DNA from: Erythrobacter insulae
Lineage (GTDB): Bacteria; Pseudomonadota; Alphaproteobacteria; Sphingomonadales; Sphingomonadaceae
Assembly: GCF_007004095.1 (NCBI RefSeq)
Contig: NZ_VHJK01000001.1
Location: forward strand, 62,001 to 126,000
Reading direction: 5' to 3'
Length of the DNA: 64,000 nucleotides
Below are positions 44,100 to 53,519 of the stretch, one piece after another. Positions within the stretch are counted from its first letter, which is position 1, and each line of letters begins with the position of its first letter. Under the pieces are notes generated by a model. The model did not search any database and was not told the DNA's origin. It worked only from the letters and a program-made list of their open reading frames with translations. The position numbers and the translations under genes were made by a program.

Positions 44100-45512
44100 C
44101 TATTGCTCCATAACCGCAGGAGCGCTCGGATTGACCCCGCCGGTCAGGATCGGCCTGTCTTCGTTGGCGAGAATTCCGACGACTGTCGTCCAGACGGCCA
44201 CATTCTGACGCAGCTGATTTATATCAATCTTATCAAGCGTATCATCAGGTGTGTGGTGCAGGTCGAAATACCGGGTTCCATCCTGCTGCAGATCAATGAT
44301 CGCGCCTTTTTGATCGCGCACAATATTGAGATCCGCCCCGCCGCTTGCACGGATGGACGAATCTGCAACGCCAAATCGCGCAACGGATTTCGCGATCAGG
44401 CTGTGCAGATCGGGATTGGTTTCGCGAAAATTGCTTTCAAATCGCCAGACCCGGTCCGCGCCAAAATCGCTTTCCAGCCCGACAGCAATCGGTTCATCAA
44501 TATGCGCCTTGCTATACGCAACAGAGCCAAACAGGCCGACCTCTTCGGCGCCAGCAAACAGGACACGGATCGTGCGCAGTGGTTGCCCCGCTTTGCGGAC
44601 ATTGCGCGCAGCGGCCGCGATAATCGCGCAGCCTGCGCCATCATCAAACGCGCCCGGCGCATTCCACCAGCTGTCGATATGACAGGCCAGCAGAACCGGC
44701 GGTAAAGCCGCATTCCGCCCAACAATTTCGCCAACAACATTGCCGCTCATTGTCATCCCCAGACGGCGCGGATTGAGTTCGAGTTTAAGCGAAAGCGGGG
44801 CATCACCGGCCCGTTCAAACATCCGCTCCAGATTTTGTGCATCCGGCACACTCAGAGCCGCAGCGGGGATTGCCGATACGCCTTCGGGAAACCGGGTTGT
44901 GCCTGTATGCGGGTTGCGGTGCAAATCGGTGCCTACCGATTTTATCACAATGGCTGCAGCGCCTTTTTGCGCTGCGATACCGGGGCCGGCAAAGCGTGCG
45001 CCGCCGAAATATCCGTAATGCGATCCATCCATCGAAGGGCGCATTTCGTGGCTCACAAAGGCGATTTTGCCGGTCAGGCTGCCTTCCGGTGCGGCGATCA
45101 GATCATCAAGCGTGGGGAAATACACCACCTGCGCCTCGATCCCGCCTTCGGGCGTCGCCGCGCTGTTTCCGAGCGGCTGAACCACAAGGTTTTGCATGTA
45201 AGGCGCAGTGACGCTGGCCCTGTGAACATCGCCCGGCACCCATGTGTCCATCTCGAACGGTTCATTGGCGACATTGTCAAACCCGTTCGCGTTCAGCCAA
45301 ACCATCGCCCAATCGCGAGCTCGGGCCTCGGCCTCTGTCCCGGCTTGGCGCGGTCCCACTTCGGTGGTGATCCCTTCGACAAAATCCCACGCAATAGTGT
45401 CCTGCTCCAAGGCCTTATCTGCAATTTCGGCGAGCGACACCGAGGCAGGTTCTTGTGCAGAAAGCGAAATGGCGGACGAAAGCGCGGCGAGCGTAAGAGC
45501 TGATTTATACAT
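44100..45512 (-). CDS. Secreted M28-family metallopeptidase
   Basis: This 470-residue protein has a signal peptide (MYKSALTLAALSSAISLS, cleaved near SAQ). The di-zinc site can be traced: His and Asp in LLACHIDSWW, Asp in GAFDDGAGC, the Glu pair in FAGAEEVGLFGS, Asp in ESDFGADR, and His in DLHHTPDDTLD. A protease-associated-like domain lies at about 120-230. It cleaves N-terminal residues from peptides in the periplasm or outside. It lies downstream of the large TonB-dependent receptor gene, separated by a hairpin, and may digest imported peptides. Confidence 0.93.
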   Translation of the reverse strand: MYKSALTLAALSSAISLSAQEPASVSLAEIADKALEQDTIAWDFVEGITTEVGPRQAGTEAEARARDWAMVWLNANGFDNVANEPFEMDTWVPGDVHRASVTAPYMQNLVVQPLGNSAATPEGGIEAQVVYFPTLDDLIAAPEGSLTGKIAFVSHEMRPSMDGSHYGYFGGARFAGPGIAAQKGAAAIVIKSVGTDLHRNPHTGTTRFPEGVSAIPAAALSVPDAQNLERMFERAGDAPLSLKLELNPRRLGMTMSGNVVGEIVGRNAALPPVLLACHIDSWWNAPGAFDDGAGCAIIAAAARNVRKAGQPLRTIRVLFAGAEEVGLFGSVAYSKAHIDEPIAVGLESDFGADRVWRFESNFRETNPDLHSLIAKSVARFGVADSSIRASGGADLNIVRDQKGAIIDLQQDGTRYFDLHHTPDDTLDKIDINQLRQNVAVWTTVVGILANEDRPILTGGVNPSAPAVMEQ

Positions 45513-45527
45513 CGGCCGGTACGTAAA

Positions 45528-45559
45528 GAGGCCTCAGCTGCAAGTCCAGCTGAGGCCTC
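45528..45559 (-). terminator. Perfect 13-base inverted repeat after the TonB-dependent receptor gene
   Basis: GAGGCCTCAGCTG at 45528-45540 is the exact reverse complement of CAGCTGAGGCCTC at 45547-45559, with a six-base loop. On the minus strand it is followed by TTTACG, only a weak T-run, so it may attenuate rather than stop transcription into the M28 gene. Confidence 0.65.
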
Positions 45560-45588
45560 TCATTTCCAAAGTCATGCCTGATGAAAAA

Positions 45589-47928
45589 TCAGAATTTCAC
45601 TCCGGTCGAAACGCCCCAGATGCGGGGCTCGTTTACCATCGCGGTCAGGTTGTTGAAATCAATGCCGCTCACCGGCGAGGTGTCGTTCGTTATGTTCCGA
45701 ACGAATGCTGCGATTTCAAAACTGTCAGTTTCATAGCCGACTCTCAAACCGCCCTCGAGCTGGTTTGCGTCTTGAAATTCGATCGATTCGTAGAGGAAGA
45801 AATTGATCCGCGAACGATAGGCCCAATCGGTGAAGATGTAGAAATCACCGTCACCCATGGGGATTTCATACCGGGCGGTCCAATTGGCGATCCAGCGCGG
45901 CGATTGTGGCAAACTGTTGCCGTCAATATTCACGATGGCAGCGGAGAAAGGAGCCGCCGGGGTTACAATCGGATCAAGGACGGTACACAGCGAAACGTCA
46001 GGGAACGTATCGACACGCACTCCGCCGCAGGCCGCAGTCGTCAGATTTTCGTCCTGAATCTCATTGAAGTTATAGCTTACGCCAGCAGTGAGATAGAGAT
46101 TGTCGACCGGGATCAATTGCGCGTCGAGCTCAAATCCATAACCACGCACATTGTCCGCATTGATCAACCGGTTCGCATTCACATTCCCGCCAACGGCGGT
46201 CAGCTGTGCATCATTGAGATCATACAAAAATCCCGACAGGTTGATCCGTGCTCGGCCATCGAGGAACGTCGATTTGATGCCGCCTTCATACGAAGTGATG
46301 GTTTCGGAATCAGCAACGGACACACCATCTTCCAGCGGAGTTGCCGTCGCCGGAGGAAACAGGATCCGGCCCTGAATGCTCGGTGCACGGTAGCCGCGCG
46401 CCACGCGGGCATACAGGTTGACGTCATCACTCGCTTCGTAGGTGACACTCGCATCCCAGGTAACAGTATCGTCGCTGACAGAGCGGGTTACGGTTCCGAG
46501 CGGGTTCTGCAGAAAGCCTGGGAACTGCGTATCGCGGCTGCGTACGACCACGAAATCGCGTTCATCATCATTATAGCGCAGCCCGCCGGTGATGCTGAGC
46601 TGATCCGTGACATCAAATGTTACCGATCCAAACAGACCCAGCGCTTTGCTTTCCTGTTGCTGCGATACGACAATGTTGATGCCGCCTGGCGCATTGAACG
46701 GATCGCCCAGTGTCGAATAGTTTTCGCTCAGGATTGAAAGCGATTCGTCAAAGTAGAACACGCCAGCCTGATAGCTGAGCGGGCCGCTGCCATTGCTGGC
46801 AATGCGCAATTCCTGCGTGAATTGTTCAAGGTTCGGGATCGAATCCCGCGTTTCTGCAGTGAACGGGATCTCGCCCGGACCAAACAGGTTTGGCGGCAGG
46901 AAATTCGCACCAAAACCGCCATCGACATCGCCGACGGAGGTGGACGTACCACTCCAGAAGCTGGTGACAGAAATCAGGGACACCGGCCCGACATCCCATG
47001 TAACACGAGCAGAGGCGTTTTGAGTTTTGACCGATTGTTCATTCTGGCCATCAACCGACACGACATCGCGGTCAAAGTTTGCGTTCAACCCTTCCTGACC
47101 GCGTGTGAAATTGTTTGCCCGGAACAAACGCGCTGTACCATCAAGGTCCCGAATTTGACCGGTGAGGAGTATTTCAAAATTGTCCGTCGGATTGATTTCG
47201 GTCTGAAGACGGAACGCAAATTCATCAAATCCGCCAAACGCATCCTCGGTTGTCCCTGATGGCAAGACATTGTCGACATAATTATCCTGCCGTTGATACA
47301 GGCCGGATACGCGGACATTGATCTTTTCACCAAGCGGTCCGCCAACGGCTGCTTCCGCATTCAGGTTGTTGAAGCGTCCGAATGAAACCTTTGCATAGCC
47401 GCCGGGCTGATCGCTTGGTTTGACGGAATCGAATTTGACAATGCCTGCCGGTGTGTTGCGGCCAAACAAGGTGCCCTGCGGGCCGCGCAACACTTCGACC
47501 TGTTGCATATCGAAAACCGGAAAGCCCTTGAGGATCGGGTTTTCGAGGACGACATCATCATAAACCAGGCTAACCGGCTGGGCTGCGTTGAAATCGAAAT
47601 CGGTATTGCCAAGGCCGCGAATGTAAAAGCGCGGGAAAGTCCGACCGAACGATGATTCCACGATCAGGCTGGGCACGCGGCCTGACAAAGCGCGAATATC
47701 CTGACCGCCGCTGCCAAGCGCTTCGAGCGAATCGTCGCTGATCGCGGTGACAGATAAAGGCACATCCTGGAGGTTTTCTTCGCGGCGCTGCGCGGTAACA
47801 ATGATCTCTTCGACTTTGCCTTCGGTTGCGCCGTCTTCATCCTGTGCGATGGCGGGCGCAGCATAAAAGGCCGCAAATGCAACCGCACCGGCGGCGGATG
47901 AAGTAAGATATTTCGCAGTGAATTTCAT
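45589..47928 (-). CDS. TonB-dependent receptor
   Basis: This 779-residue protein has a signal peptide cleaved near AIAQ. A TonB-box-like segment KVEEIIVTAQRREENLQD is followed by the plug (DVPLSVTAISDDSLEALG, RGLGNTDFDFNAAQPVSLVY, VEVLRGPQGTLFGRNTPAG) and a 22-strand barrel ending in the aromatic GVSTGVKF. It actively imports a ligand such as a siderophore, sugar or peptide across the outer membrane. The pattern resembles the abundant sphingomonad receptors. The ligand is unknown; the M28 peptidase downstream hints at peptides. Confidence 0.95.
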   Translation of the reverse strand: MKFTAKYLTSSAAGAVAFAAFYAAPAIAQDEDGATEGKVEEIIVTAQRREENLQDVPLSVTAISDDSLEALGSGGQDIRALSGRVPSLIVESSFGRTFPRFYIRGLGNTDFDFNAAQPVSLVYDDVVLENPILKGFPVFDMQQVEVLRGPQGTLFGRNTPAGIVKFDSVKPSDQPGGYAKVSFGRFNNLNAEAAVGGPLGEKINVRVSGLYQRQDNYVDNVLPSGTTEDAFGGFDEFAFRLQTEINPTDNFEILLTGQIRDLDGTARLFRANNFTRGQEGLNANFDRDVVSVDGQNEQSVKTQNASARVTWDVGPVSLISVTSFWSGTSTSVGDVDGGFGANFLPPNLFGPGEIPFTAETRDSIPNLEQFTQELRIASNGSGPLSYQAGVFYFDESLSILSENYSTLGDPFNAPGGINIVVSQQQESKALGLFGSVTFDVTDQLSITGGLRYNDDERDFVVVRSRDTQFPGFLQNPLGTVTRSVSDDTVTWDASVTYEASDDVNLYARVARGYRAPSIQGRILFPPATATPLEDGVSVADSETITSYEGGIKSTFLDGRARINLSGFLYDLNDAQLTAVGGNVNANRLINADNVRGYGFELDAQLIPVDNLYLTAGVSYNFNEIQDENLTTAACGGVRVDTFPDVSLCTVLDPIVTPAAPFSAAIVNIDGNSLPQSPRWIANWTARYEIPMGDGDFYIFTDWAYRSRINFFLYESIEFQDANQLEGGLRVGYETDSFEIAAFVRNITNDTSPVSGIDFNNLTAMVNEPRIWGVSTGVKF

Positions 47929-48189
47929 GGAATTGTCTCCATTGGGATGTAGCGATTACGGCGGAGCGGCCTACCCGCTTTCAGAATCAGGCCCGGATCG
48001 TGGGCCGCGCCAGATTGCAGCGCGCTATCGGCTCGTCAATTCGGCGTTGTGAATGCTCGTGATTGGCGAAATTTCCGTTGCGCTTCTGCCACGATGGCCG
48101 ACGCTGGATGCTTGCTACGCGGCGGTTCTCTCCCTATTTGCGCTGCGAACGATCATTCACTCAAAGTTACCGCAGTAAGGAACCGCCCG

Positions 48190-49869
48190 ATGGCCGCGCA
48201 ATATGCCTATGTCATGAAGAACATGACCAAGACTTTCCCCGGTGCCCCGAAACCGGTGCTGTCGAACATCAATCTACAGTTTTACCAAGGCGCAAAGATC
48301 GGCATTGTCGGGCCAAACGGCGCGGGCAAATCCACCCTGATCAAAATCATGGCCGGGATCGACACCGATATCACTGGCGAAGCATGGGCCGGTGAGAATA
48401 TCACTGTCGGTTATCTGCCGCAGGAACCGCAGCTTGATGAGAGCAAGACGGTGCTGGAAAACGTGCGCGAAGGCGCGGGCGAAACCGCCGAAATGGTCGA
48501 GCGCTTTAATGCGATTTCCGCCGAAATGGGCGAGCCGACCGATGACACCGATTTCGACGCGCTGATGGAAGAGATGGGTGTTCTGCAGGAAAAAATCGAT
48601 GCGGTTGACGGGTGGACGCTCGACAATCAGCTCGAAATTGCCATGGAGGCGCTGCGCTGCCCGCCTTCCGATGCGCCGGTCAACAACCTTTCCGGTGGTG
48701 AGAAACGTCGCGTTGCGCTTACCCGCCTGCTGATCCAGAAACCGGGTATCCTGTTGCTGGACGAGCCGACCAACCACCTTGATGCTGAATCAGTCGAATG
48801 GCTGGAAAACCACCTCAAGGAATATGCAGGCGCCGTGCTGATGATTACGCACGATCGCTACTTCCTTGATAATGTGGTCGAATGGATTCTCGAGCTCGAT
48901 CGCGGCTCCTATTATCCTTATGAAGGCAATTACTCGACCTATCTCGAGAAGAAGGCCAAGCGTCTGGATCAGGAAAGCCGCGAGGAATCCGGCCGCCAGA
49001 AACAGCTCAGCCGTGAACTGGAATGGATCAAACAAACACCAGCCGCGCGCCAGACCAAGTCAAAAGCGCGCGTGCGCAAGTTTGAACAGCTTCAGGATGC
49101 GCAAGGCGACCGTAAGCCGGGCAAGGCGCAAATCGTGATCCAGGTGCCAGAGCGGCTCGGCGGCAAAGTGATCGAGGCGAAGAACATCTCGAAAGCGTAT
49201 GGCGACAAGCTGCTGTTTGAAAACCTGTCTTTCATGCTGCCACCGGGCGGCATTGTGGGCGTGATCGGCCCGAACGGCGCGGGTAAATCCACTCTGTTCC
49301 GCATGATTACCGGCCAAGAAACACCCGACAGCGGCACCATCGAAATCGGTGAGACCGTCCATCTGGGCTATGTCGATCAGTCGCGCGATGATCTCGACCC
49401 CAAGAAAAACGTGTGGGAGGAAATCTCCGACGGGCTCGATTACATGCAGGTCAACGGCCACGACACTTCCACCCGTGCTTATGTTGGCGCGTTCAACTTT
49501 AAAGGCGGCGATCAGCAAAAGGTTGTCGGCAAACTGTCCGGCGGTGAGCGTAACCGCGTGCACATGGCCAAAATGCTGAAACAAGGCGGCAACGTCCTGC
49601 TGCTCGATGAGCCGACCAACGATCTCGATGTGGAAACACTCGGCGCGCTGGAAGATGCCATTGAAAACTTCGCAGGCTGCGCCGTGGTCATCTCGCACGA
49701 TCGCTTCTTCCTGGACCGTCTCGCAACGCACATCCTCGCGTTCGAGGGCAACAGCCACGTCGAATGGTTCGAAGGTAACTTTGAAAGCTACGAAGAAGAC
49801 AAACGCCGCCGTCTAGGTGATGCAGCGGATCGGCCTACGAGATTGGCGTATAAGAAGCTGACTCGGTGA
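48190..49869 (+). CDS. ettA: ABC-F translation factor EttA
   Basis: The product has 559 residues from the ATG at 48190, where MAAQYAYVMKNMTKTFPG is the canonical start; the frame is open for 47 codons upstream but not family-like. It has two ABC cassettes: GPNGAGKSTLIKIMAG with LLLDEPTNHLD, and GPNGAGKSTLFRMITG with LLLDEPTNDLD. The arm and linker sequences match EttA, which binds the ribosomal E site and gates translation by ATP level. Divergent from the TonB-dependent receptor gene. Confidence 0.95.
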   Translation: MAAQYAYVMKNMTKTFPGAPKPVLSNINLQFYQGAKIGIVGPNGAGKSTLIKIMAGIDTDITGEAWAGENITVGYLPQEPQLDESKTVLENVREGAGETAEMVERFNAISAEMGEPTDDTDFDALMEEMGVLQEKIDAVDGWTLDNQLEIAMEALRCPPSDAPVNNLSGGEKRRVALTRLLIQKPGILLLDEPTNHLDAESVEWLENHLKEYAGAVLMITHDRYFLDNVVEWILELDRGSYYPYEGNYSTYLEKKAKRLDQESREESGRQKQLSRELEWIKQTPAARQTKSKARVRKFEQLQDAQGDRKPGKAQIVIQVPERLGGKVIEAKNISKAYGDKLLFENLSFMLPPGGIVGVIGPNGAGKSTLFRMITGQETPDSGTIEIGETVHLGYVDQSRDDLDPKKNVWEEISDGLDYMQVNGHDTSTRAYVGAFNFKGGDQQKVVGKLSGGERNRVHMAKMLKQGGNVLLLDEPTNDLDVETLGALEDAIENFAGCAVVISHDRFFLDRLATHILAFEGNSHVEWFEGNFESYEEDKRRRLGDAADRPTRLAYKKLTR

Positions 49870-49976
49870 AGGTCGCTGCTGTTTGCGCGATCATATGTTG
49901 AGATCTCGCCAGCAGGTGTCGGATTCGGCGGCGATGGTGCAGCGACTGACAAAAACACGAGTTTAAGCAGAGTGTA

Positions 49977-50059
49977 GTCGTCACCCCCGCGTAAGCGAGA
50001 GTCCAGTGCGGTGTGACTCATGTTGCAAGCTGGGTTCCCGTCTGCGCGGGGATGACAAC
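49977..50059. repeat. Long imperfect inverted repeat (REP-like)
   Basis: The 30-base arm at 49977-50006, containing CACCCCCGCG and GAGAGTCCAG, is matched by the reverse complement of 50030-50059, containing GGGTTCCCG and GCGCGGGGATGAC. The arms differ at several bases and enclose a 23-base loop. The sequence type (GTCATCCCCGCG with GGGAACCCAG) is common as a dispersed palindromic repeat in proteobacteria. It lies between ettA and the TonB-C gene. Confidence 0.75.
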
Positions 50060-50108
50060 AACTGGGGAACGCTATATCTGTTGTCAAAATCAACAATGGG
50101 CACGCTCC

Positions 50109-50798
50109 ATGAAACACCTCACCGCCCTCTTCACCACCTTTGCCCTCATCGCCGTCCCTGCCGCCGCGCAGGATGAACTCGGCGACTTCCTCGAAGCGAC
50201 CGCGGCTGAAACCGTTCCGGTTGAACAGCCCGCCGCCGATGCTCCCATCGCTGTCAGCGCGCTCAAGAAAGCGGGCGGCACACCGCCCGCCTTTATCGAC
50301 TCACCAGAAGAAGTCGCAGGGCTCAAAGAGCTTCAGGCCTTGGGCGCGCAGGGCGAACCGACAATCGACTTCGTGATCCGCGCCGATGGTTCGATCACCG
50401 ACATTGTCGTCTCGAAATCCACCGGCTCGCCTGAACTGGACGCTGTGGCCGTCGCCTTGGTCGGGCAATTCACAGCCCAACCGGGCCGCGATGCCGCTGG
50501 CAATCCAGTCGATGTGGCTGCCGAAATGCCGCTCAATTTCTGGAAAGACAGCCTTGCCAAAGGGCAATTGGGCGAAAAAACCTGCGCCGAGTTTTTGATT
50601 GATGCAGACTGGCACCTCGCCATGTTTCCCGATCAGACGATCAAGGATATGCGCATCTGGAAACTCACCCTCGGCGCTGCGGTGCTCGTCCATCCTGACA
50701 GTTTTGCTTTCAAAAAGCCCACGCCTCAGGACGTTTACGACAATTGCCAAAAGAAGCCGAAAGCCGGTTTCTTCAAAACCTTTATGAAAGACGCCTGA
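50109..50798 (+). CDS. Secreted protein with a TonB C-terminal-like domain
   Basis: The product has 229 residues from the ATG at 50109 (MKHLTALFTTFALI); the frame is open upstream through the repeat. A signal peptide is cleaved near AAAQ. Residues about 95-160 resemble a TonB-C domain (DFVIRADGSITDIVVSKSTG, then LDAVAVALVGQFTAQPGRD). A Lys-rich C-terminus with two Cys follows. It lacks a TM anchor and Pro-rich rod, so it is not a normal TonB. It may bind periplasmic partners; function unknown. Confidence 0.75.
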   Translation: MKHLTALFTTFALIAVPAAAQDELGDFLEATAAETVPVEQPAADAPIAVSALKKAGGTPPAFIDSPEEVAGLKELQALGAQGEPTIDFVIRADGSITDIVVSKSTGSPELDAVAVALVGQFTAQPGRDAAGNPVDVAAEMPLNFWKDSLAKGQLGEKTCAEFLIDADWHLAMFPDQTIKDMRIWKLTLGAAVLVHPDSFAFKKPTPQDVYDNCQKKPKAGFFKTFMKDA

Positions 50799-50834
50799 GT
50801 GCGCACCGACCAAAGCGCACACCAAAATACAGGC

Positions 50835-51416
50835 CTAGGGTGAAACCCAGCGCCCTTCCCAGCTATCGCCGCCGCGCGTAAACTGCGCCCGAACATGGCC
50901 GGTATGCGCGAGATAGAACCAATCGATCTCCTCCAGCGTGATGAGAAGCACCGAAAAATTCGGGCGGCCCACCACGACTTCTTCGTCAGTCGGCTCAACC
51001 CCTTCGAATTGCGACGGCAATCCTGATGTTGGCATGTCCGATGCCGTTCCGGGACCATCGCCCAGATAACACCGCCGCGCAAAGTTGTTGCCCGCATCCC
51101 ACGCCGCCTCTGTTACCGGAGCATCGCGCAAGACTTTGCCCTGCCCGCGCACTCTGATCTGCACCTTGGCGCCTTTGTCATAAAACAGCACGGCCATGCG
51201 CGGATCGGCATCGATCGTGGCAACTTTTGGCGCGCGCGTATCGGTATGAAACCGCAAAGTGAACGCGCGTGCGTCGAATTCGCGCAGGACCATGGTCCGT
51301 GCATCCACATCGGCGGTGACGACCGAAGGCGTGTGCATCGGCACCTTGCGATCCTTGCCAGCGCGGATAAGACGATTGGTGATGTCCTCTTGGACGGATT
51401 TTAAAGTGTCAAACAT
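50835..51416 (-). CDS. Pyridoxamine-5'-phosphate-oxidase-family (FMN split-barrel) protein
   Basis: This 193-residue protein has the split-barrel flavin fold: TPSVVTADVDARTMVLREFD, FHTDTRAPKVATIDADPRMAVLF and KVQIRVRGQGKV, ending SWEGRWVSP. Such proteins reduce or oxidise a vitamin-B6-like or flavin-linked substrate. It lacks the classical PdxH Arg-rich end, so it is a family member rather than true PdxH. It is convergent with the TonB-C gene, 36 bases apart. Confidence 0.82.
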   Translation of the reverse strand: MFDTLKSVQEDITNRLIRAGKDRKVPMHTPSVVTADVDARTMVLREFDARAFTLRFHTDTRAPKVATIDADPRMAVLFYDKGAKVQIRVRGQGKVLRDAPVTEAAWDAGNNFARRCYLGDGPGTASDMPTSGLPSQFEGVEPTDEEVVVGRPNFSVLLITLEEIDWFYLAHTGHVRAQFTRGGDSWEGRWVSP

Positions 51417-51597
51417 TGTGATTGCGCATGTGCTGCTTGAACGGCCCCCGTCAAGGCATTCATAAAAGAAGCCCCCAACATGAACGTAAGCCTAAACGAC
51501 CGGTTAAGGCTCGCGACAGAGACTCGCGTCTAGAAACCAATGTATCGAAACGTATCAATCATGCCGCAGGTGGTGGGCGGCGACACAGGAGGCACTT

Positions 51598-52689
51598 ATG
51601 AACATATCCCTATTGTTAAAGGGTAGTGCGCTGTCGGCCCTCGCATTTGCGTTGGCACTTGTTGCACCACCCGAAGAAGCCCACGCGGCTACGTCTGCCA
51701 TGGAAGCAGGCGCGGAAGCAGAAAGCGGGCAGCCCGAAATGCGCGGAGACCGGCGGGCTAACCAGCGGATCAACCGCAGCGAAACGCGTTCAAACAATCG
51801 CGGTTCGCGTCAACAGGCACGCCAGGAACGCCGTTCAGAGCGGCCCGCTGCGCGCCAAACCAATCGCGCTGAACGCCAGAGCAGTCGCCAAGGCAATCGT
51901 ACAGAGCGCCGCGAGACGCGTCAGACCACGCGGTCAAACCGCGGTGATGCACAGCGGGGCAATGATCGCCGCGTCAATCAAGGCAATGCCCAGCGCCGGA
52001 CGCAGCAATATGATCGCAGCAGAGAACGCGCCGGCAATCGCGCTGAGCGTCGCGGCGAACGGACAGAGCGCCGGGGCAATCAGGTGGACAACCGCACCGA
52101 ACGCCGCGGCAACCGGTTTGAAAACCGGACCAATCGCCGGGCCGACGGTCAGATAGATCGGGCACGCCGCGATGGCTATCGCAATGGTGTTCGTCAGGAA
52201 CGCAGCCGTGACCGGTTTGAAGACCGCCAGATCCGCCGCGATGGCTACCGTGATGGTCGCCGTGCAGAACGTCAGCGTGATGTACGCCGCGGCGATCGTC
52301 GGGACTATCGCCGGGATAACCGCAATGGTTACAACCGCGGATACCGCGATGCGCGCCGTGAAGTTCGCCGGGACTATCGCCGGTGGAACCGGACTTGGCG
52401 GAACAACAACCGCTACAACTGGCGCGGTCACCGCTTTTCCAATCGCGGGATCTTTAGTCTGGGCCGGTATTACGCGCCGTTCCGCGGGCACCGTTACAAC
52501 CGGCTCCAGATCGGGTTCTTCCTGGACAACCTGTTCTTTAGTTCGCGGTATTACATCAATGATCCGTGGTCGTATCGTCTGCCGCAGGTCTATGGCCCCT
52601 ATCGCTGGGTCCGGTATTATGACGACGTAGTTCTCGTCGATATCTACACCGGCGAAGTGGTCGATGTTATTCACGACTTCTTCTGGTAA
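51598..52689 (+). CDS. Arg-rich RcnB-like periplasmic protein
   Basis: This 363-residue protein has a signal peptide cleaved near AHAA. Residues about 35-275 are a low-complexity tract built from imperfect NRxERRxxR-type units, with very high Arg, Asn, Asp and Gly. The last 75 residues resemble the RcnB module: FRGHRYNRLQIGFFLDNLF, then PWSYRLPQVYGPYRWVRYYD and VLVDIYTGEVVDVI. RcnB is linked to nickel/cobalt handling in E. coli, but many sphingomonad members have no known role. The Arg-rich part may bind nucleic acid or polyanions. Confidence 0.82.
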   Translation: MNISLLLKGSALSALAFALALVAPPEEAHAATSAMEAGAEAESGQPEMRGDRRANQRINRSETRSNNRGSRQQARQERRSERPAARQTNRAERQSSRQGNRTERRETRQTTRSNRGDAQRGNDRRVNQGNAQRRTQQYDRSRERAGNRAERRGERTERRGNQVDNRTERRGNRFENRTNRRADGQIDRARRDGYRNGVRQERSRDRFEDRQIRRDGYRDGRRAERQRDVRRGDRRDYRRDNRNGYNRGYRDARREVRRDYRRWNRTWRNNNRYNWRGHRFSNRGIFSLGRYYAPFRGHRYNRLQIGFFLDNLFFSSRYYINDPWSYRLPQVYGPYRWVRYYDDVVLVDIYTGEVVDVIHDFFW

Positions 52690-52714
52690 AGACCGGTTGA
52701 AACCAAAATCAGAG

Positions 52715-52744
52715 CCCCCGCCCGAGCAATCCGGCGGGGGTTTT
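52715..52744 (+). terminator. Intrinsic terminator after the RcnB-like gene
   Basis: CCCCCGCC at 52715-52722 pairs with GGCGGGGG at 52733-52740 and is followed by TTTT. It lies 25 bases after the stop codon of the RcnB-like gene. Confidence 0.85.
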
Positions 52745-52809
52745 GTATCCTGCGGGAGCGCATCAATCATACCATTTGCACCGCGCTGTTGAGTTGGTAA
52801 GCAGCGGCT

Positions 52810-53478
52810 ATGGCGAAGACTGAAACCATCCCCGATCAGGCCGCACTCAAACGCGTCGGCAAAGCAGTGAAAGACCGGCTGGAGGCCGATCCGGGCGTCT
52901 ATAAGATCCCGACCGATCTAACGGACATGTATGCCGTTGGCGATTTCCTGACCGGGGCAGAATGCGAACGGCTGTGCCTGATGATTGACGAGGTTGCGCG
53001 TCCTTCATCGCTGCACGAAATCGGCTATGAAAGCGGGTTTCGCACCTCGTATTCCGGCGATCTTGATCCGGGTGACAGTTTTGTCAAAGGCATCTCGCGC
53101 CGGATTGACGATCTGCTCGGCCTGCCATCGATGGTGGGCGAAGCGGTTCAGGGGCAGCGATATCTTCCCGGTCAGCAATTCAAGCCGCACAATGACTGGT
53201 TCTATTCCTCCGAAAAATATTGGGAGCTGGAGCGCAAACGCGGCGGTCAGCGCAGCTGGACGGCGATGGCATACCTCAACGAAGTTGAAGAGGGCGGCGG
53301 TACGCATTTCACCGAGATTGGCATCAACATTGAACCCAAGCCCGGCGTTTTGCTGGTTTGGAACAATGCCAAACCCGACGGCAGCCCGAACGAAGACACG
53401 ATGCATGCCGGCACCCCTGTCCTGAAGGGCAGCAAATACATCATCACAAAGTGGTATCGCACGCGAAAGTGGGCGTAG
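52810..53478 (+). CDS. Prolyl-4-hydroxylase-type 2-oxoglutarate/Fe(II) dioxygenase
   Basis: This 222-residue protein carries the P4Hc core: His127 and Asp129 in FKPHNDWF, His199 in DTMHAGTPV and Lys209 in GSKYIITKWYR as 2-oxoglutarate ligand, with GGGTHFTEIGINIEPKPG between. It should hydroxylate proline or a similar residue in a target protein. Compared with the gene at 7949, this is the more complete P4H. It follows a terminator and is a separate unit; the substrate is unknown. Confidence 0.9.
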   Translation: MAKTETIPDQAALKRVGKAVKDRLEADPGVYKIPTDLTDMYAVGDFLTGAECERLCLMIDEVARPSSLHEIGYESGFRTSYSGDLDPGDSFVKGISRRIDDLLGLPSMVGEAVQGQRYLPGQQFKPHNDWFYSSEKYWELERKRGGQRSWTAMAYLNEVEEGGGTHFTEIGINIEPKPGVLLVWNNAKPDGSPNEDTMHAGTPVLKGSKYIITKWYRTRKWA

Positions 53479-53519
53479 GAAAGGCGGGTTTTCGGCCCGC
53501 TATTCCTACCCCTTTGCGA

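Noticed and set aside
47929-48189. A cobalamin riboswitch ahead of the TonB-dependent receptor
   Set aside because: No conserved B12-box or matching stems could be found in the 261-base divergent gap.
51934-52770. A 278-codon minus-strand frame rich in Ala, Val and Ile opposite the RcnB-like gene
   Set aside because: Its composition is the mirror of the Arg-rich codons on the plus strand. It has no membrane-protein regularity and would delete the terminator logic. Treated as a shadow.
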